A DNA stretch of 64,000 bases. Source: Stenotrophomonas maltophilia (lineage in GTDB: Bacteria > Pseudomonadota > Gammaproteobacteria > Xanthomonadales > Xanthomonadaceae). The notes beneath the pieces were generated by a model. That model was not told the DNA's origin. It saw only the letters and a list, made by a program, of their open reading frames with translations, and ran no database searches. Location of the stretch: contig NZ_LT906480.1 of assembly GCF_900186865.1 (NCBI RefSeq), positions 1,382,001 to 1,446,000 of the forward strand, in the 5' to 3' direction. This document shows, one piece after another, positions 41,860 through 49,763 of this stretch (position 1 is its first letter; each line of letters opens with the position of its first letter). The position numbers and the translations under genes were made by a program.

Positions 41860-42621
41860 TCAGGCGATCTTTTTCAAGGTGTTAGGGAAGGTGCCGACAC
41901 AAACCCGAGCCGGGAGCGTCCAGTTCCAGGTCATCCGGTTTTCATTGCCCCACGCCAGACACGACGTTTCCATCCCCGCAGGGCACCAAGCCGGCGCCAG
42001 CGCACGGGCCAGCACTTCCGAAGAGGGCTCTCCGGTCACCGAAGGAAACGCGCCCGGCTTGCGCCCCTGCCGGTAGGCCCACTTGGCTTGGCCGCACTCG
42101 GCTTTCATCTCGACGTGCGGATAGTCTTTCGGGCTGGTCCATCGGCCGCCCCAGTTCAGCCCCACGATCTCCGCCAGCTCCCCAAAGCGTTGATAGCCGG
42201 CCATCACATGGGCATCGTCCAAGTTCCAGCTGGGCTCCCCATTGACGAACACGGCGGCATCCAAGGCCAGTCCGAAGTTGTGGCAGCTGGAGAATGCCCC
42301 AACGCTGGTCACGCCAGACCCGGAGGCAAGCAGGGCCGCCTGGCGCTCGGGGCTTCGATACCCTTCCACGGGCCGCACATCAAACCCTTCCGCGGCCAGT
42401 TGGGCTTGGACGGCTTCGACCTTTTCCCGCAGCGCTGGGGAAACCCCTTTCCACGTCCTTTCGCTTTTCGGGTGGAAGAATCGGTAAATGGCGCCGTGCG
42501 GCTTCGGGGTTTGGAAAACCCAGGGGCTGCTGGGCTTGGGTTTGGATTTGGGTTGAACGGTCGAACACCCGGCCAAGGCCAGGCAAGCCAGAACGGCGGC
42601 GATGGTGAAGCGGGGCTGCAT
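41860..42621 (-). CDS. M15-type peptidase lipoprotein
   Basis: 253 residues from ATG 42621 with GGGAGG ahead. Lipoprotein signal M-Q-P-R-F-T-I-A-A-V-L-A-C-L-A-L-A-G-C. The domain has R-P-V-E-G-Y-R-S-P-E-R-Q, then S-x-H-N-F-G-L-A-L-D-A-A-V-F and Y-P-H-V-E, the zinc ligands H...D...H of the M15 (L-alanyl-D-glutamate peptidase/endolysin) family. It would cut peptidoglycan stem peptides in the periplasm, possibly to open a path for the transfer apparatus. It lies 65 bases before the adhesin gene on the same strand. Confidence 0.8.
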   Translation of the reverse strand: MQPRFTIAAVLACLALAGCSTVQPKSKPKPSSPWVFQTPKPHGAIYRFFHPKSERTWKGVSPALREKVEAVQAQLAAEGFDVRPVEGYRSPERQAALLASGSGVTSVGAFSSCHNFGLALDAAVFVNGEPSWNLDDAHVMAGYQRFGELAEIVGLNWGGRWTSPKDYPHVEMKAECGQAKWAYRQGRKPGAFPSVTGEPSSEVLARALAPAWCPAGMETSCLAWGNENRMTWNWTLPARVCVGTFPNTLKKIA

Positions 42622-42693
42622 GCTTTCCTCCCAGAAAGAACAATGGATGCTTTCAGGGGTAGTGGATTTTCGGAAAAGCGCAAGCGGGCGAAA

Positions 42694-42745
42694 ACAAAAA
42701 AAGCCCCCGAACAACCGGGGGAGGAGGCCTGCAGCTCGGGGGCTT
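42694..42745 (-). terminator. Terminator of the integrase gene
   Basis: On the minus strand AAGCCCCCGA pairs with TCGGGGGCTT (42736-42745 with 42701-42710), followed by T7 (42700-42694). Confidence 0.75.
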
Positions 42746-42813
42746 AGTGGGGCAGGGAAAAAGGAGTAAGAAACCCCGTCCCGTTGAAAGCCATAGCACA
42801 CACCAAGGCGAAG

Positions 42814-44070
42814 TCAACTGCCTTTTTTCTTCCTCGTCTTTTTCAAGTAGTCCCGCTGGGCTTTTTCAGCCGCTGCTTTCGTGACCTCAAAAAGCTCGCC
42901 CAAATCTTGCATGTCAGGGTTGTAGTAACGGGTCAGCATCTGGGTGGTCTTGTGCCCCGAGAGTTGCATGACCTGGTGCATGGGCAGCAAGTTGGCCAGC
43001 TCGGTGATGCGGGTGTGGCGCAGGTCGTGCAGGGTGGCGTCGGTCACCCCCGCTTGTTCGCGGGCGCGTCCCCAGGCCTGGGTGAGCGTGTCCGAGGCAA
43101 TCGAGGTCTTGCCCTCGTCCAAGCTGAAGACAAAACCGGAGCTGGGGCGCACGGCGGGCGGGTTCTGGGGAGAGGGCGGGATGCGATCCTTGCGCAGCTT
43201 GGCGGCGTGGAGCTCCTTGGTCAGGGTGTCCAGCACCGCAACCGCTTCAGGAGTGAGGAAGATGGTCCGATGGATGGGCTTGCCACCCTTGGGGTTCTTG
43301 GTGTCCCGGAACGTGGCCTCGGGGCGCTGCTTGCTGTAGTCCAAATCTTCCCAGCGCAGCTTGATGGCTTCGCTGCGGCGGGCCGCGGTCCAGCGCAGGA
43401 AGGCAATGGCGCCCCGGGTGGCCGCGGACATGGGGGCAAGGGCGGTCAGGATGTCCGCCCACTCCTTATCAGTGACCACCCGCTCGCGCTCGTTCCTCAC
43501 CTTGGGCTTGAGCGTGGCGTGGATGGGGTTGTCCATCTTGAAGCCCCAGCGCTTGATCGCTGCCGTGAAGACGCTGGAGAGAACGGCGAGTTGGCGAGTG
43601 ATGGTGGCCGGGGCGAGGTAGTAGTCATCTTCCAAAGACCGGGCCATGCCGCCGTTGGCGAGGCCGAAGTCCTGGGGCGTGAGCTTGTCCACCGGCTTGC
43701 TGAAGGTGGCGGGGAAGCGCTTGGCGAGCAGGCGCAAGAGGCGCGCATCGTTGTCGCTCCCCTTCTTCTTGCCATCCTTGGCCTTGAGTGAGAGCACCTC
43801 GGCGATGTAGCGCTCGATCCAGACCCCCAGGCTCTGGCTGCTCATCAGGTTGGAGGCGGGTTGCTTCTCTTCGTGGAGCGCGGCGCGCTCTGCAGAAGCG
43901 AACGCCTCGGCCTGGGCGAGGGCCTTGGCTCGGGTCGCTTCGCTGTAAGGGAAAGTGCGGTTGATGGCGTGCAGGTTGCCCGCTGCATCCTTGCGCTTGA
44001 TCTTCACTTGGAACGCCGAACCGCGGTCGTAGACGCCCTTTGTGCGGGCGGTTTTTTTGGGACGGGCCAT
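42814..44070 (-). CDS. int: Tyrosine integrase of element 1
   Basis: 418 residues. An N-terminal arm-binding region and a core-binding domain (L-G-V-W-I-E-R-Y-I-A-E-V-L) precede the catalytic domain: R in W-T-A-A-R-R-S-E-A, H-D-L-R-H-T-R-I-T, S-G-H-K-T-T and the nucleophile in L-T-R-Y-Y-N-P. All R-H-R-H-Y residues are present, so it should be active. It is 99 bases from the 49-bp tRNA repeat and reads away from it. An inverted TTTTAGTCATT-type box lies between the gene and the repeat. Confidence 0.92.
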   Translation of the reverse strand: MARPKKTARTKGVYDRGSAFQVKIKRKDAAGNLHAINRTFPYSEATRAKALAQAEAFASAERAALHEEKQPASNLMSSQSLGVWIERYIAEVLSLKAKDGKKKGSDNDARLLRLLAKRFPATFSKPVDKLTPQDFGLANGGMARSLEDDYYLAPATITRQLAVLSSVFTAAIKRWGFKMDNPIHATLKPKVRNERERVVTDKEWADILTALAPMSAATRGAIAFLRWTAARRSEAIKLRWEDLDYSKQRPEATFRDTKNPKGGKPIHRTIFLTPEAVAVLDTLTKELHAAKLRKDRIPPSPQNPPAVRPSSGFVFSLDEGKTSIASDTLTQAWGRAREQAGVTDATLHDLRHTRITELANLLPMHQVMQLSGHKTTQMLTRYYNPDMQDLGELFEVTKAAAEKAQRDYLKKTRKKKGS

Positions 44071-44128
44071 TCGTTCAGTCCTTGATTAGAAGAATGGATT
44101 TTCCCAAGGTTTTCCCTTGAGTTCAATA

Positions 44129-44153
44129 AGTCATTGTTTTTAAATGACTAAAA
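44129..44153 (-). promoter_or_regulatory. TTTTAGTCAT box and inverted repeat at the integrase promoter
   Basis: AGTCATT, 7 bases, AATGACT (44129-44149), and the longer match ATGACTAAAA at 44144-44153, i.e. TTTTAGTCAT toward the integrase start 74 bases away. Confidence 0.5.
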
Positions 44154-44168
44154 TGAGAATCGTTCGCA

Positions 44169-44217
44169 TTCGTAATGCGTAGGTCGCAGGTTCGACTCCT
44201 GTTTCCGGCACCAGTTG
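44169..44217 (+). repeat. att site: 3' end of tRNA-Thr(CGT), junction of elements 1 and 2
   Basis: Identical over 49 bases to 55222-55270. It contains TTCGTAATGCG (anticodon loop, anticodon CGT), the T-loop GGTTCGACTCC and the CCA end at 44211-44213. The four bases ahead (CGCA, 44165-44168) also fit the tRNA anticodon stem. The 5' part of a tRNA is absent, so this is not an intact gene but an attachment-site copy. Confidence 0.9.
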
Positions 44218-44221
44218 CAAT

Positions 44222-44255
44222 GAAAAGCCCCGGCCTTGGTTGGGGCTTTTTTTTG
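44222..44255 (+). terminator. tRNA-type terminator copy after the att site
   Basis: AAAAGCCCCGGCCTTGG-TTGGGGC followed by T8. The same hairpin, with one base changed, follows the second att site. Confidence 0.6.
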
Positions 44256-44434
44256 GGCGGGGCGTTGGAACTCTTTGATTGGTCAGGGGGTTTGCTGCCT
44301 AGCTCGTGACTGGTCCGGCTTCAGTGTTGTTGGTTGCGGACGGCTTGTGTCCGCACCTTTACTTCGCTGGTGCTGATGATCCGGCTTCGTTGCTACTTAG
44401 GCGAACCATTCAGTGGTGGCCCCACCTATGACGA

Positions 44435-45244
44435 TCAATCATTCGCAAGGTTCTCAAGAAAGGTCGCAACACGCCCAGTGAGCTGAACGAGGTTGTCCAC
44501 TTTGATGGCTTTGTCCGCCAGGGAATTCATCCTGCGCCAGAGTCCGCTTAGCGTCTTTCGCTGTTCGACCGGGAGGCTGGACACTTCGGACTCGCTGAGA
44601 AAAATATCGCCGGTCGCGGCCTTCACTGCGTCCCTGATCGCTGAGGCACCCCTCAATGGGTAGCTTGCAAGGGCCATTTCGGCCAAGCGTATATGCCTTC
44701 GCAGCAGAGCGGTCAACTCCGAGGGCATTGAGTTCTCGGCTAGGAGGAGCTCTAGATCATGTATAACGCTGACAACGTCCGCGAAATCTTCAGTACTAAT
44801 GCCGTCTTCTTCGACGGGTAGGATTTCGCTGCAGAACGCGAGAGCTGTGAAGACGTCATCGGTTAGGTGTTGTTGAACATGTACGCCCTGCCTAACAAGA
44901 AGTTGGGGCGATAAGGCGTTCTCAAGTTTCATAAGAGCGGGCCCATAGACGCTGGCTGAAATCCCGCGCATGTGCAGCTTATCCCGCAGTAGGTCCACTT
45001 CATCTACCAAGATGTGAATCCGCTCTGACGCACGAATGAACTCGCGAGTCCCGTTCTTGCTTTCAATGCTTAGAACTTGCTGCCATCCGCTTAGGGCCGG
45101 AAGATCCGGCTTGACGCTTTTCCAGCTAGACATGATGCCGTGTATACGAGATGCGCTATTGGTCTTCATTCCTTGGCCCGTTCGAAATCGTACTAGTGCC
45201 GCATCAATGTATTGCATCACGGCTTGGGCTATGTCCGCCAGCAT
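44435..45244 (-). CDS. Hypothetical protein of element 2
   Basis: 269 residues from ATG 45244. Predicted mostly helical, with E-R-I-H-I-L-V-D-E-V-D-L-L-R-D-K-L and a C-terminal L-V-Q-L-T-G-R-V-A-T-F-L. No catalytic motif or membrane helix seen. It lies between the att site and the integrase and reads toward the att site, divergent from the integrase gene. Function unknown. Confidence 0.55.
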   Translation of the reverse strand: MLADIAQAVMQYIDAALVRFRTGQGMKTNSASRIHGIMSSWKSVKPDLPALSGWQQVLSIESKNGTREFIRASERIHILVDEVDLLRDKLHMRGISASVYGPALMKLENALSPQLLVRQGVHVQQHLTDDVFTALAFCSEILPVEEDGISTEDFADVVSVIHDLELLLAENSMPSELTALLRRHIRLAEMALASYPLRGASAIRDAVKAATGDIFLSESEVSSLPVEQRKTLSGLWRRMNSLADKAIKVDNLVQLTGRVATFLENLAND

Positions 45245-45373
45245 GAAAGGGGCGCGACGGCCCCTGACTGACGTTCTGCTGGAAGCCGAGCGTGACGCGG
45301 ACGATCCGCATCCGAACACCGGCTCGCATCCTGTCCTAAGTTGGCCTTATCGCCACTTACGAGACACCGATCC

Positions 45374-46576
45374 ATGTCATCCGCGCTCACCAAACGCATC
45401 GTTCTCACGGCGGAGCCCCGAGATCGCCCCTACGAGATCAGGGACGCTCAGGTTCGTGGCCTGATCTTACGAGTGCAGCCATCAGGTCACAAAGCTTGGA
45501 TCGTGACCTGGGCGCACGGTAAGCGACGTACATTGGGGTCGGTCGAGCACCTGACGCTTGATCAAGCCCGCGACCAGGCCAGGCAGGCTGTAGCTGAATA
45601 CGTTCAGTCTGGCTTGCCCGCTCTCGCAAAGTCCAAGCCCACTAGTTGCACGCTGGAAACACTGCTCAACGATCACTTCGAGCCTTGGGCGGTTGCTGAG
45701 CTCAAGGGTGGTCGTCAGTACCCAGACCGAATTCGATCAGTGTTCCCGTGGCTGTTACGCCGTCAGATCATCGAAATCGACGTGGCCACAATGGAGCGAT
45801 GGTGGCGCGGCCGTGTCACTGGCCCTGATGCCGTCACCAAGGCTACCGCAGCGCGCGACTTTGCTTGCCTTCGGTCTGCGTTGTCTCGGGCCGTTGAGTG
45901 GAAGCTGATCGAGACTAACCCCTTGATGGGCATGCGTCAGCGATCAGCCGCGAGTCGCAAGGTCGTACGGTTCTTGTCCCCTGATGAGGAGGCGATGCTC
46001 CGGGCCGCGCTCGCAGCGCGCGATCTTGCTGGTGTAGAGGGCAGGGCGAACGCCAATGCTGCTCGTCGCCGGTATCGGCAGGCGGTTCTGCCTGATTTGC
46101 CGATGGACGGGTATGTGGATCACCTAACGCCGGTGGTCCTTACAGCCATCAATACCGGCATGAGGCGCGGTGAGCTGCTGTCGATGATGTGGGCCGACAT
46201 CAACTGGGAAGCCAAGATGCTGACCATTCGTGCCGAGAACGCCAAGTCCGGTAGACAGCGTCACATCCCCTTGAATGTCGAAGCCATGGAAGTCCTGCAG
46301 CGTTGGGCCGGTCAAGCAGGCGAGCGACGTGCTGCCAAAGTATTCGAGGTGGGTGACATCAAGAAGGGGTGGGGCAAGCTGATCACCGACGCCCGCATCG
46401 AACAGTTCCGATTCCATGACCTGCGGCACCACTTCGCATCGCGCCTGGTGCGGGCAGGGGTGGACCTAAACACTGTGCGCGAACTGCTAGGCCATGCAGA
46501 CATCACTATGACACTGAGGTATGCACATCTGGCCCCGGACACCTTGGCGGCGGCTGTCGCAAAGCTGGCGGCATGA
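45374..46576 (+). CDS. int: Tyrosine integrase of element 2
   Basis: 400 residues. The N-terminus has the short beta DUF4102-type arm-binding domain (Y-E-I-R-D-A-Q-V-R-G-L-I-L-R-V, then A-W-I-V-T-W-A-H-G-K-R-R-T-L-G). The catalytic residues are in N-T-G-M-R-R-G-E-L-L, F-H-D-L-R-H-H-F-A, L-G-H-A-D-I-T and T-L-R-Y-A-H. It differs strongly from the first integrase, so each element came with its own enzyme, yet both use the same tRNA end. ATG 45374 is used because the upstream in-frame codons add nothing recognisable. Confidence 0.92.
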   Translation: MSSALTKRIVLTAEPRDRPYEIRDAQVRGLILRVQPSGHKAWIVTWAHGKRRTLGSVEHLTLDQARDQARQAVAEYVQSGLPALAKSKPTSCTLETLLNDHFEPWAVAELKGGRQYPDRIRSVFPWLLRRQIIEIDVATMERWWRGRVTGPDAVTKATAARDFACLRSALSRAVEWKLIETNPLMGMRQRSAASRKVVRFLSPDEEAMLRAALAARDLAGVEGRANANAARRRYRQAVLPDLPMDGYVDHLTPVVLTAINTGMRRGELLSMMWADINWEAKMLTIRAENAKSGRQRHIPLNVEAMEVLQRWAGQAGERRAAKVFEVGDIKKGWGKLITDARIEQFRFHDLRHHFASRLVRAGVDLNTVRELLGHADITMTLRYAHLAPDTLAAAVAKLAA

Positions 46577-46581
46577 GCCGA

Positions 46582-46923
46582 TTAAACCGACTGCTGACCT
46601 GCTAGGCGCTCGAGCTCTTCCCGCATCCTTTGGCGATCCGCAGAGGGAAGCTTGGCGAAAGCCAAGATCGCCGCAGCTAGGTCATCGTCCTCAGCGAATA
46701 GGTAGGCGACCGGTACATCCAATGCCTTGGCCAACTCGGCAGCCTTGGTCATGTCGGCTTGGTTTCGTTCGCGCTCGTACCTGTTGATAAGCACGGCCCC
46801 CCGGTTCTTGTCCTGATCCTTATCCACCAGCGCCCCCAGCGCGCGCTGGGACAGCCCGCGCAGTGCTCGAGCTTCGGACAACCGTTTGGAAAACGTAGCA
46901 GTGATGACTGTGGGCGATGGCAC
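46582..46923 (-). CDS. XRE family regulator of element 2
   Basis: HTH of the cro/cI type at the N-terminus: F-S-K-R-L-S-E-A-R-A-L-R-G-L-S-Q-R-A-L-G-A-L, then I-N-R-Y-E-R-E-R-N-Q-A-D-M-T-K-A-A-E-L-A. The C-terminal tail (F-A-K-L-P-S-A-D-R-Q-R-M-R-E-E-L-E-R-L) matches the plan of the 11916-12302 regulator. The GTG at 46923 is chosen because it starts just before the domain; ATGs at 46992 or 46986 would add a poorly conserved leader. It converges with the integrase gene (5 bases between stops). Confidence 0.75.
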   Translation of the reverse strand: MPSPTVITATFSKRLSEARALRGLSQRALGALVDKDQDKNRGAVLINRYERERNQADMTKAAELAKALDVPVAYLFAEDDDLAAAILAFAKLPSADRQRMREELERLAGQQSV

Positions 46924-46965
46924 GCGGAGGTAACGGTGAGTGAACCTGCAGGAGCATGGGCCATA

Positions 46966-46999
46966 TACCTGATCAGTAGAAGTCATTACCATATCAGTA
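46966..46999. promoter_or_regulatory. Two 13-bp direct repeats at 21-bp spacing
   Basis: TACC-TG-ATCAGTA (46966-46978) and TACC-AT-ATCAGTA (46987-46999), i.e. two helical turns apart, upstream of the XRE gene and between it and the divergent gene at 47073. Confidence 0.55.
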
Positions 47000-47072
47000 T
47001 ATAGCGTTGGGCGAGGTATGACTGGCCGCAAGGGGTGGCCGGGCCCGTCAGCGCTCAGTCGGGGACGTTGGA

Positions 47073-47606
47073 ATGAACAACCGGATTACGCATGTTGCCG
47101 TCATGTCATTGGTGCTGACGGCTGTTGTTCCCGGGGAGGTAGTGGCTCAACAACAGCGGTCATACGACCGTTTCAAGGATCGAACTTCCTACGAGGCCAA
47201 AGTGGAGCTATCGGAGCTGTCCAAGACCAGCAGGGGCATTTCTCTGAGCCTGAAGAGCGTGGTAGACGGAGACCGCGCTGTAACGAAGTCGGACTCTTTC
47301 ACCGTTTCGGCTATCGTCACCTTCAACATGTCCTATGACGTTCGCTGTGCCGGTACGAGCTTTGACATGCTCGTGGATGGAAAGGCTGTTTCGCTTCCCA
47401 GCGACATGCCCGCTTTCAATCGATACGAGTACGCCATCCTATCGTTCGGCAAGAAGATGACCTTGGCAGAAGCAGGGGCCCTCGCCGGTGCCAAGAGGAT
47501 CGAGGTCCGTGTCTGCGATACCGAATACAGCCTGGATGATGAGCAGCGCGCTGCGCTGCGGGATCTGGTCAATGATGCTCAGATAGGTAATTCAACCGGT
47601 GACTGA
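47073..47606 (+). CDS. Exported protein of unknown function
   Basis: 177 residues with signal M-N-N-R-I-T-H-V-A-V-M-S-L-V-L-T-A-V-V-P-G-E-V-V-A-Q-Q, likely cleaved after V-V-A. The mature domain is beta-rich (V-S-A-I-V-T-F-N-M-S-Y-D-V-R-C-A) with two cysteines that may pair. Not recognised. It follows the divergent operator region, so it may be under control of the XRE protein. Confidence 0.55.
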   Translation: MNNRITHVAVMSLVLTAVVPGEVVAQQQRSYDRFKDRTSYEAKVELSELSKTSRGISLSLKSVVDGDRAVTKSDSFTVSAIVTFNMSYDVRCAGTSFDMLVDGKAVSLPSDMPAFNRYEYAILSFGKKMTLAEAGALAGAKRIEVRVCDTEYSLDDEQRAALRDLVNDAQIGNSTGD

Positions 47607-47646
47607 AGTCGGAAACCCAAATACATCCAATCATGGAGGAGAGAAC

Positions 47647-47988
47647 ATGCAAGCCAGCGATTCAGCGATTAATCTCTATCAATGCCCGGCTTGTCATGCT
47701 GCGATCCCCTCGGGCAGATCATCCGCGAAGTGTCCTAAGTGCTATGCCGACCTGCCCAAGGCAATTGTTGAATCGAATCGTGCGAGCGCGAACGCCCGGG
47801 AAGAGCGTGGCTCGACATCGGCGTGTGTGGCATTGGGGCTAGTCGCACTTGCCATTGGGCTCTATTTTCTGATCAACCCCTCAGCAAGCGGTTACGGCAA
47901 CATTGCCAACATGCATGCGCTCGCAGTGGGGCAAGCCCTGACAATCGCTGGGGCTGTGATGCTGGGCTTGGGGATTCGCCCTCGCTGA
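47647..47988 (+). CDS. Zinc-ribbon membrane protein
   Basis: 113 residues from ATG 47647, GGAGGAGA ahead. A zinc ribbon C-P-A-C...C-P-K-C occupies the first 40 residues. Two membrane helices follow (A-C-V-A-L-G-L-V-A-L-A-I-G-L-Y-F-L and A-L-T-I-A-G-A-V-M-L-G-L-G-I). Small proteins of this design are common and uncharacterised. Followed by a good terminator. Confidence 0.6.
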   Translation: MQASDSAINLYQCPACHAAIPSGRSSAKCPKCYADLPKAIVESNRASANAREERGSTSACVALGLVALAIGLYFLINPSASGYGNIANMHALAVGQALTIAGAVMLGLGIRPR

Positions 47989-48010
47989 GCAACTAGATTT
48001 GCCGCAACCA

Positions 48011-48043
48011 GGCCCGCTGATGGCAACGTCAGCGGGCCTTTCT
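48011..48043 (+). terminator. Terminator after 47988
   Basis: GGCCCGCTGA, 8-base loop, TCAGCGGGCC, then TTTCT. Confidence 0.75.
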
Positions 48044-48395
48044 ATGTCAGTTGATGCACTATCTGGCTGCTGTCTCAGTCGCCGGGTTAGCAGCATCGAG
48101 TAGGCGCTCTAGGATCGCGCTACCGATCAATATGGGGCTGTCCGAGGACTGTCGATGCAGGGGTGTAGCTGCTTCACCAGGCGAGCTTTGTGCAGCGATT
48201 GGTGCGCATTGGCAGACATCGGGCTTTTAGTGAGGATGCGGATGAGTTGCGTCCAAAACACGAAGTCCTAGGTGGTGCGCAAAAATCGCAGTGCATAAGC
48301 GGCGAAGTGGCGTCGTCTGCAGAATTACTCCATACATAGCATGACGCACCGTGCTCGCTGCCGTGCGATCGCCTGCTACGTGTATGCCTGTGACA
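48044..48395. other. Intergenic region in element 2
   Basis: About 350 bases between the terminator and the MarR gene with no gene I can support. A short minus-strand open stretch (about 48063-48230) would read L-I-G-S-A-I-L-E-R-L-L-D-A-A-N-P-A but has no start codon; it could be a gene fragment. Confidence 0.4.
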
Positions 48396-48893
48396 TCAGG
48401 GTGCCCGCATGTACTTTGCCCTCTCCTCAATCCGCCTTTTCTCGCGTGCAGTGTTGAGCTTTTTGATCATCTCGAACAATTGTTGCCACTCTAGTGGCGA
48501 CAGATCGCATTTGGCCCTTTCAAAGCAAGTCTTCCAGTCAGCAGCTGCCTGGGCAAGCAGGGCTCGCCCCTCCTGCCTGATTTGAAGTCCACGAGACCGG
48601 TCATCCAACGGCCTCTCCTCTAGAAGTTCTTCTCTGATCAATCGGGCGACGAGAGACGACATCGACGAAGGCGCAACTTTCATGAGCCGGGCCAAGCTGG
48701 CTCGGGTCAGTGGTCTTGCCTTGGAGGAATCGGCCCGAGCTATCGCATCTAGCACCATTAACGAGGGGGTGGAGAGCGTGATGGGCTTGTATAGCAATAG
48801 CTCTGCATCCAACTCGCCGGTCAAGTCATTAGCAAGGATCAGGAGTTCCTTGACTTCAGCATGCGATAGGGGGGTGTAGGGTGCGGTCGCCAT
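48396..48893 (-). CDS. MarR family regulator
   Basis: 165 residues. The winged-helix domain shows L-M-V-L-D-A-I-A-R-A-D, then L-T-R-A-S-L-A-R-L-M-K-V-A-P-S-S-M-S-S-L-V-A-R-L-I and the wing E-R-P-L-D-D-R-S-R-G-L-Q-I-R. That sequence of recognition helix then D-D-R-S-R is diagnostic for MarR. The C-terminal helices form the dimer. Divergent from the 49009 gene, which it may repress. Confidence 0.85.
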   Translation of the reverse strand: MATAPYTPLSHAEVKELLILANDLTGELDAELLLYKPITLSTPSLMVLDAIARADSSKARPLTRASLARLMKVAPSSMSSLVARLIREELLEERPLDDRSRGLQIRQEGRALLAQAAADWKTCFERAKCDLSPLEWQQLFEMIKKLNTAREKRRIEERAKYMRAP

Positions 48894-49008
48894 ACCGCAT
48901 TTTAGGTTGGCGGACTATTCGACTTCAATGAGTCCCCCAAACTATTCGCCTTCAATATTGCTTTCGACGGATGCCGCCGGCAACCGCGACAAAAGAAGGG
49001 AAGATTCA

Positions 49009-49461
49009 ATGAAGAAGAATAGTTGCATCGAGCGCTCGACCCGCCTGTTTGCTGCGCAGCGCGAAGGTAACGAGGCATCTCGCGTCGCACAGTACAGCAT
49101 TGCTGAGGAAATCATGGGTCCGGAATCGCTTTCTGCGGAAGATTGCTGCAAGGCGCGACGGGATTCTGCGTGTCGCGACATGACTGCTTTTGAGGCAACG
49201 CTGGAGTTCGCCAAGGTGATCCAGCTCAACACGGGTGCCGCTGATCGTCGCTACGACCTGCGTGTCTGCGACGAACCGATGTTTCGCGCTATCTGGAGGG
49301 CCCGTCAGCTGGTTGACATGACGGGCATCAACTACCGCGACTACGTTCAGCGTGCTGCGACCTACCTGCGCCACTGCGGCAAGAAGCGCATCACTCCCGC
49401 AATGCTTGTCTCTGCTGACGTGCAGCTGCACGTGATGGAGCTCGACGCCGTCAGTCGCTGA
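49009..49461 (+). CDS. Protein sharing a domain with the 49764 product
   Basis: 150 residues from ATG 49009, AAGAAGGGAAG ahead. Residues 83-142 hold L-R-V-C-D-E-P-M-F-R-A-I-W-R-A-R-Q-L-V-D then M-T-G-I-N-Y-R-D-Y. This matches the block S-L-A-L-N-D-R...L-W-Q-A-R-Q-K-A-D-E-L-G-M-P-Y-D-L-F of the next gene. The N-terminal 80 residues are helical and acidic. It is not a family I can name. Divergent from the MarR regulator. Confidence 0.55.
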   Translation: MKKNSCIERSTRLFAAQREGNEASRVAQYSIAEEIMGPESLSAEDCCKARRDSACRDMTAFEATLEFAKVIQLNTGAADRRYDLRVCDEPMFRAIWRARQLVDMTGINYRDYVQRAATYLRHCGKKRITPAMLVSADVQLHVMELDAVSR

Positions 49462-49763
49462 GGTCCGAGCCTGTAGCGGCCCTTGCCGACCATGTTGGGT
49501 GCGGAGGGGCCCCTCTGCGCCTAACGGCACTAAGGAGCGTGACGGCTAGGGATGGCCTGGGACCAGGTGAAGTTCAGGCTGTCACGTTTGGCGATAGCGC
49601 CATTCAACCGCTTTGGGGGCGTTCCCTCATCTGACTCGCGTCAATCCATTGCGCGCCCGCAGCGGAAGCGTTCGGGCGCGCCGTGCGCTAGTGAACATAA
49701 GAAGACCGGCGATTTCATCGACCCGGTCGGTATAACACTGTCTTTATCGAGGAGGGCAGGAAA
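49462..49763. other. Intergenic region
   Basis: About 300 bases with no supported gene. The last 50 bases hold the leader of the next gene, with GGAGGGCAGG as ribosome site. Confidence 0.4.

Noticed and set aside
44165..44213. An intact tRNA-Thr gene.
   Set aside because: Only the anticodon arm to CCA is present; the acceptor 5' strand and D-arm are missing.
48063..48230. A minus-strand open stretch resembling a protein C-terminus.
   Set aside because: No start codon or ribosome site, and no family match by eye; kept only as a note.
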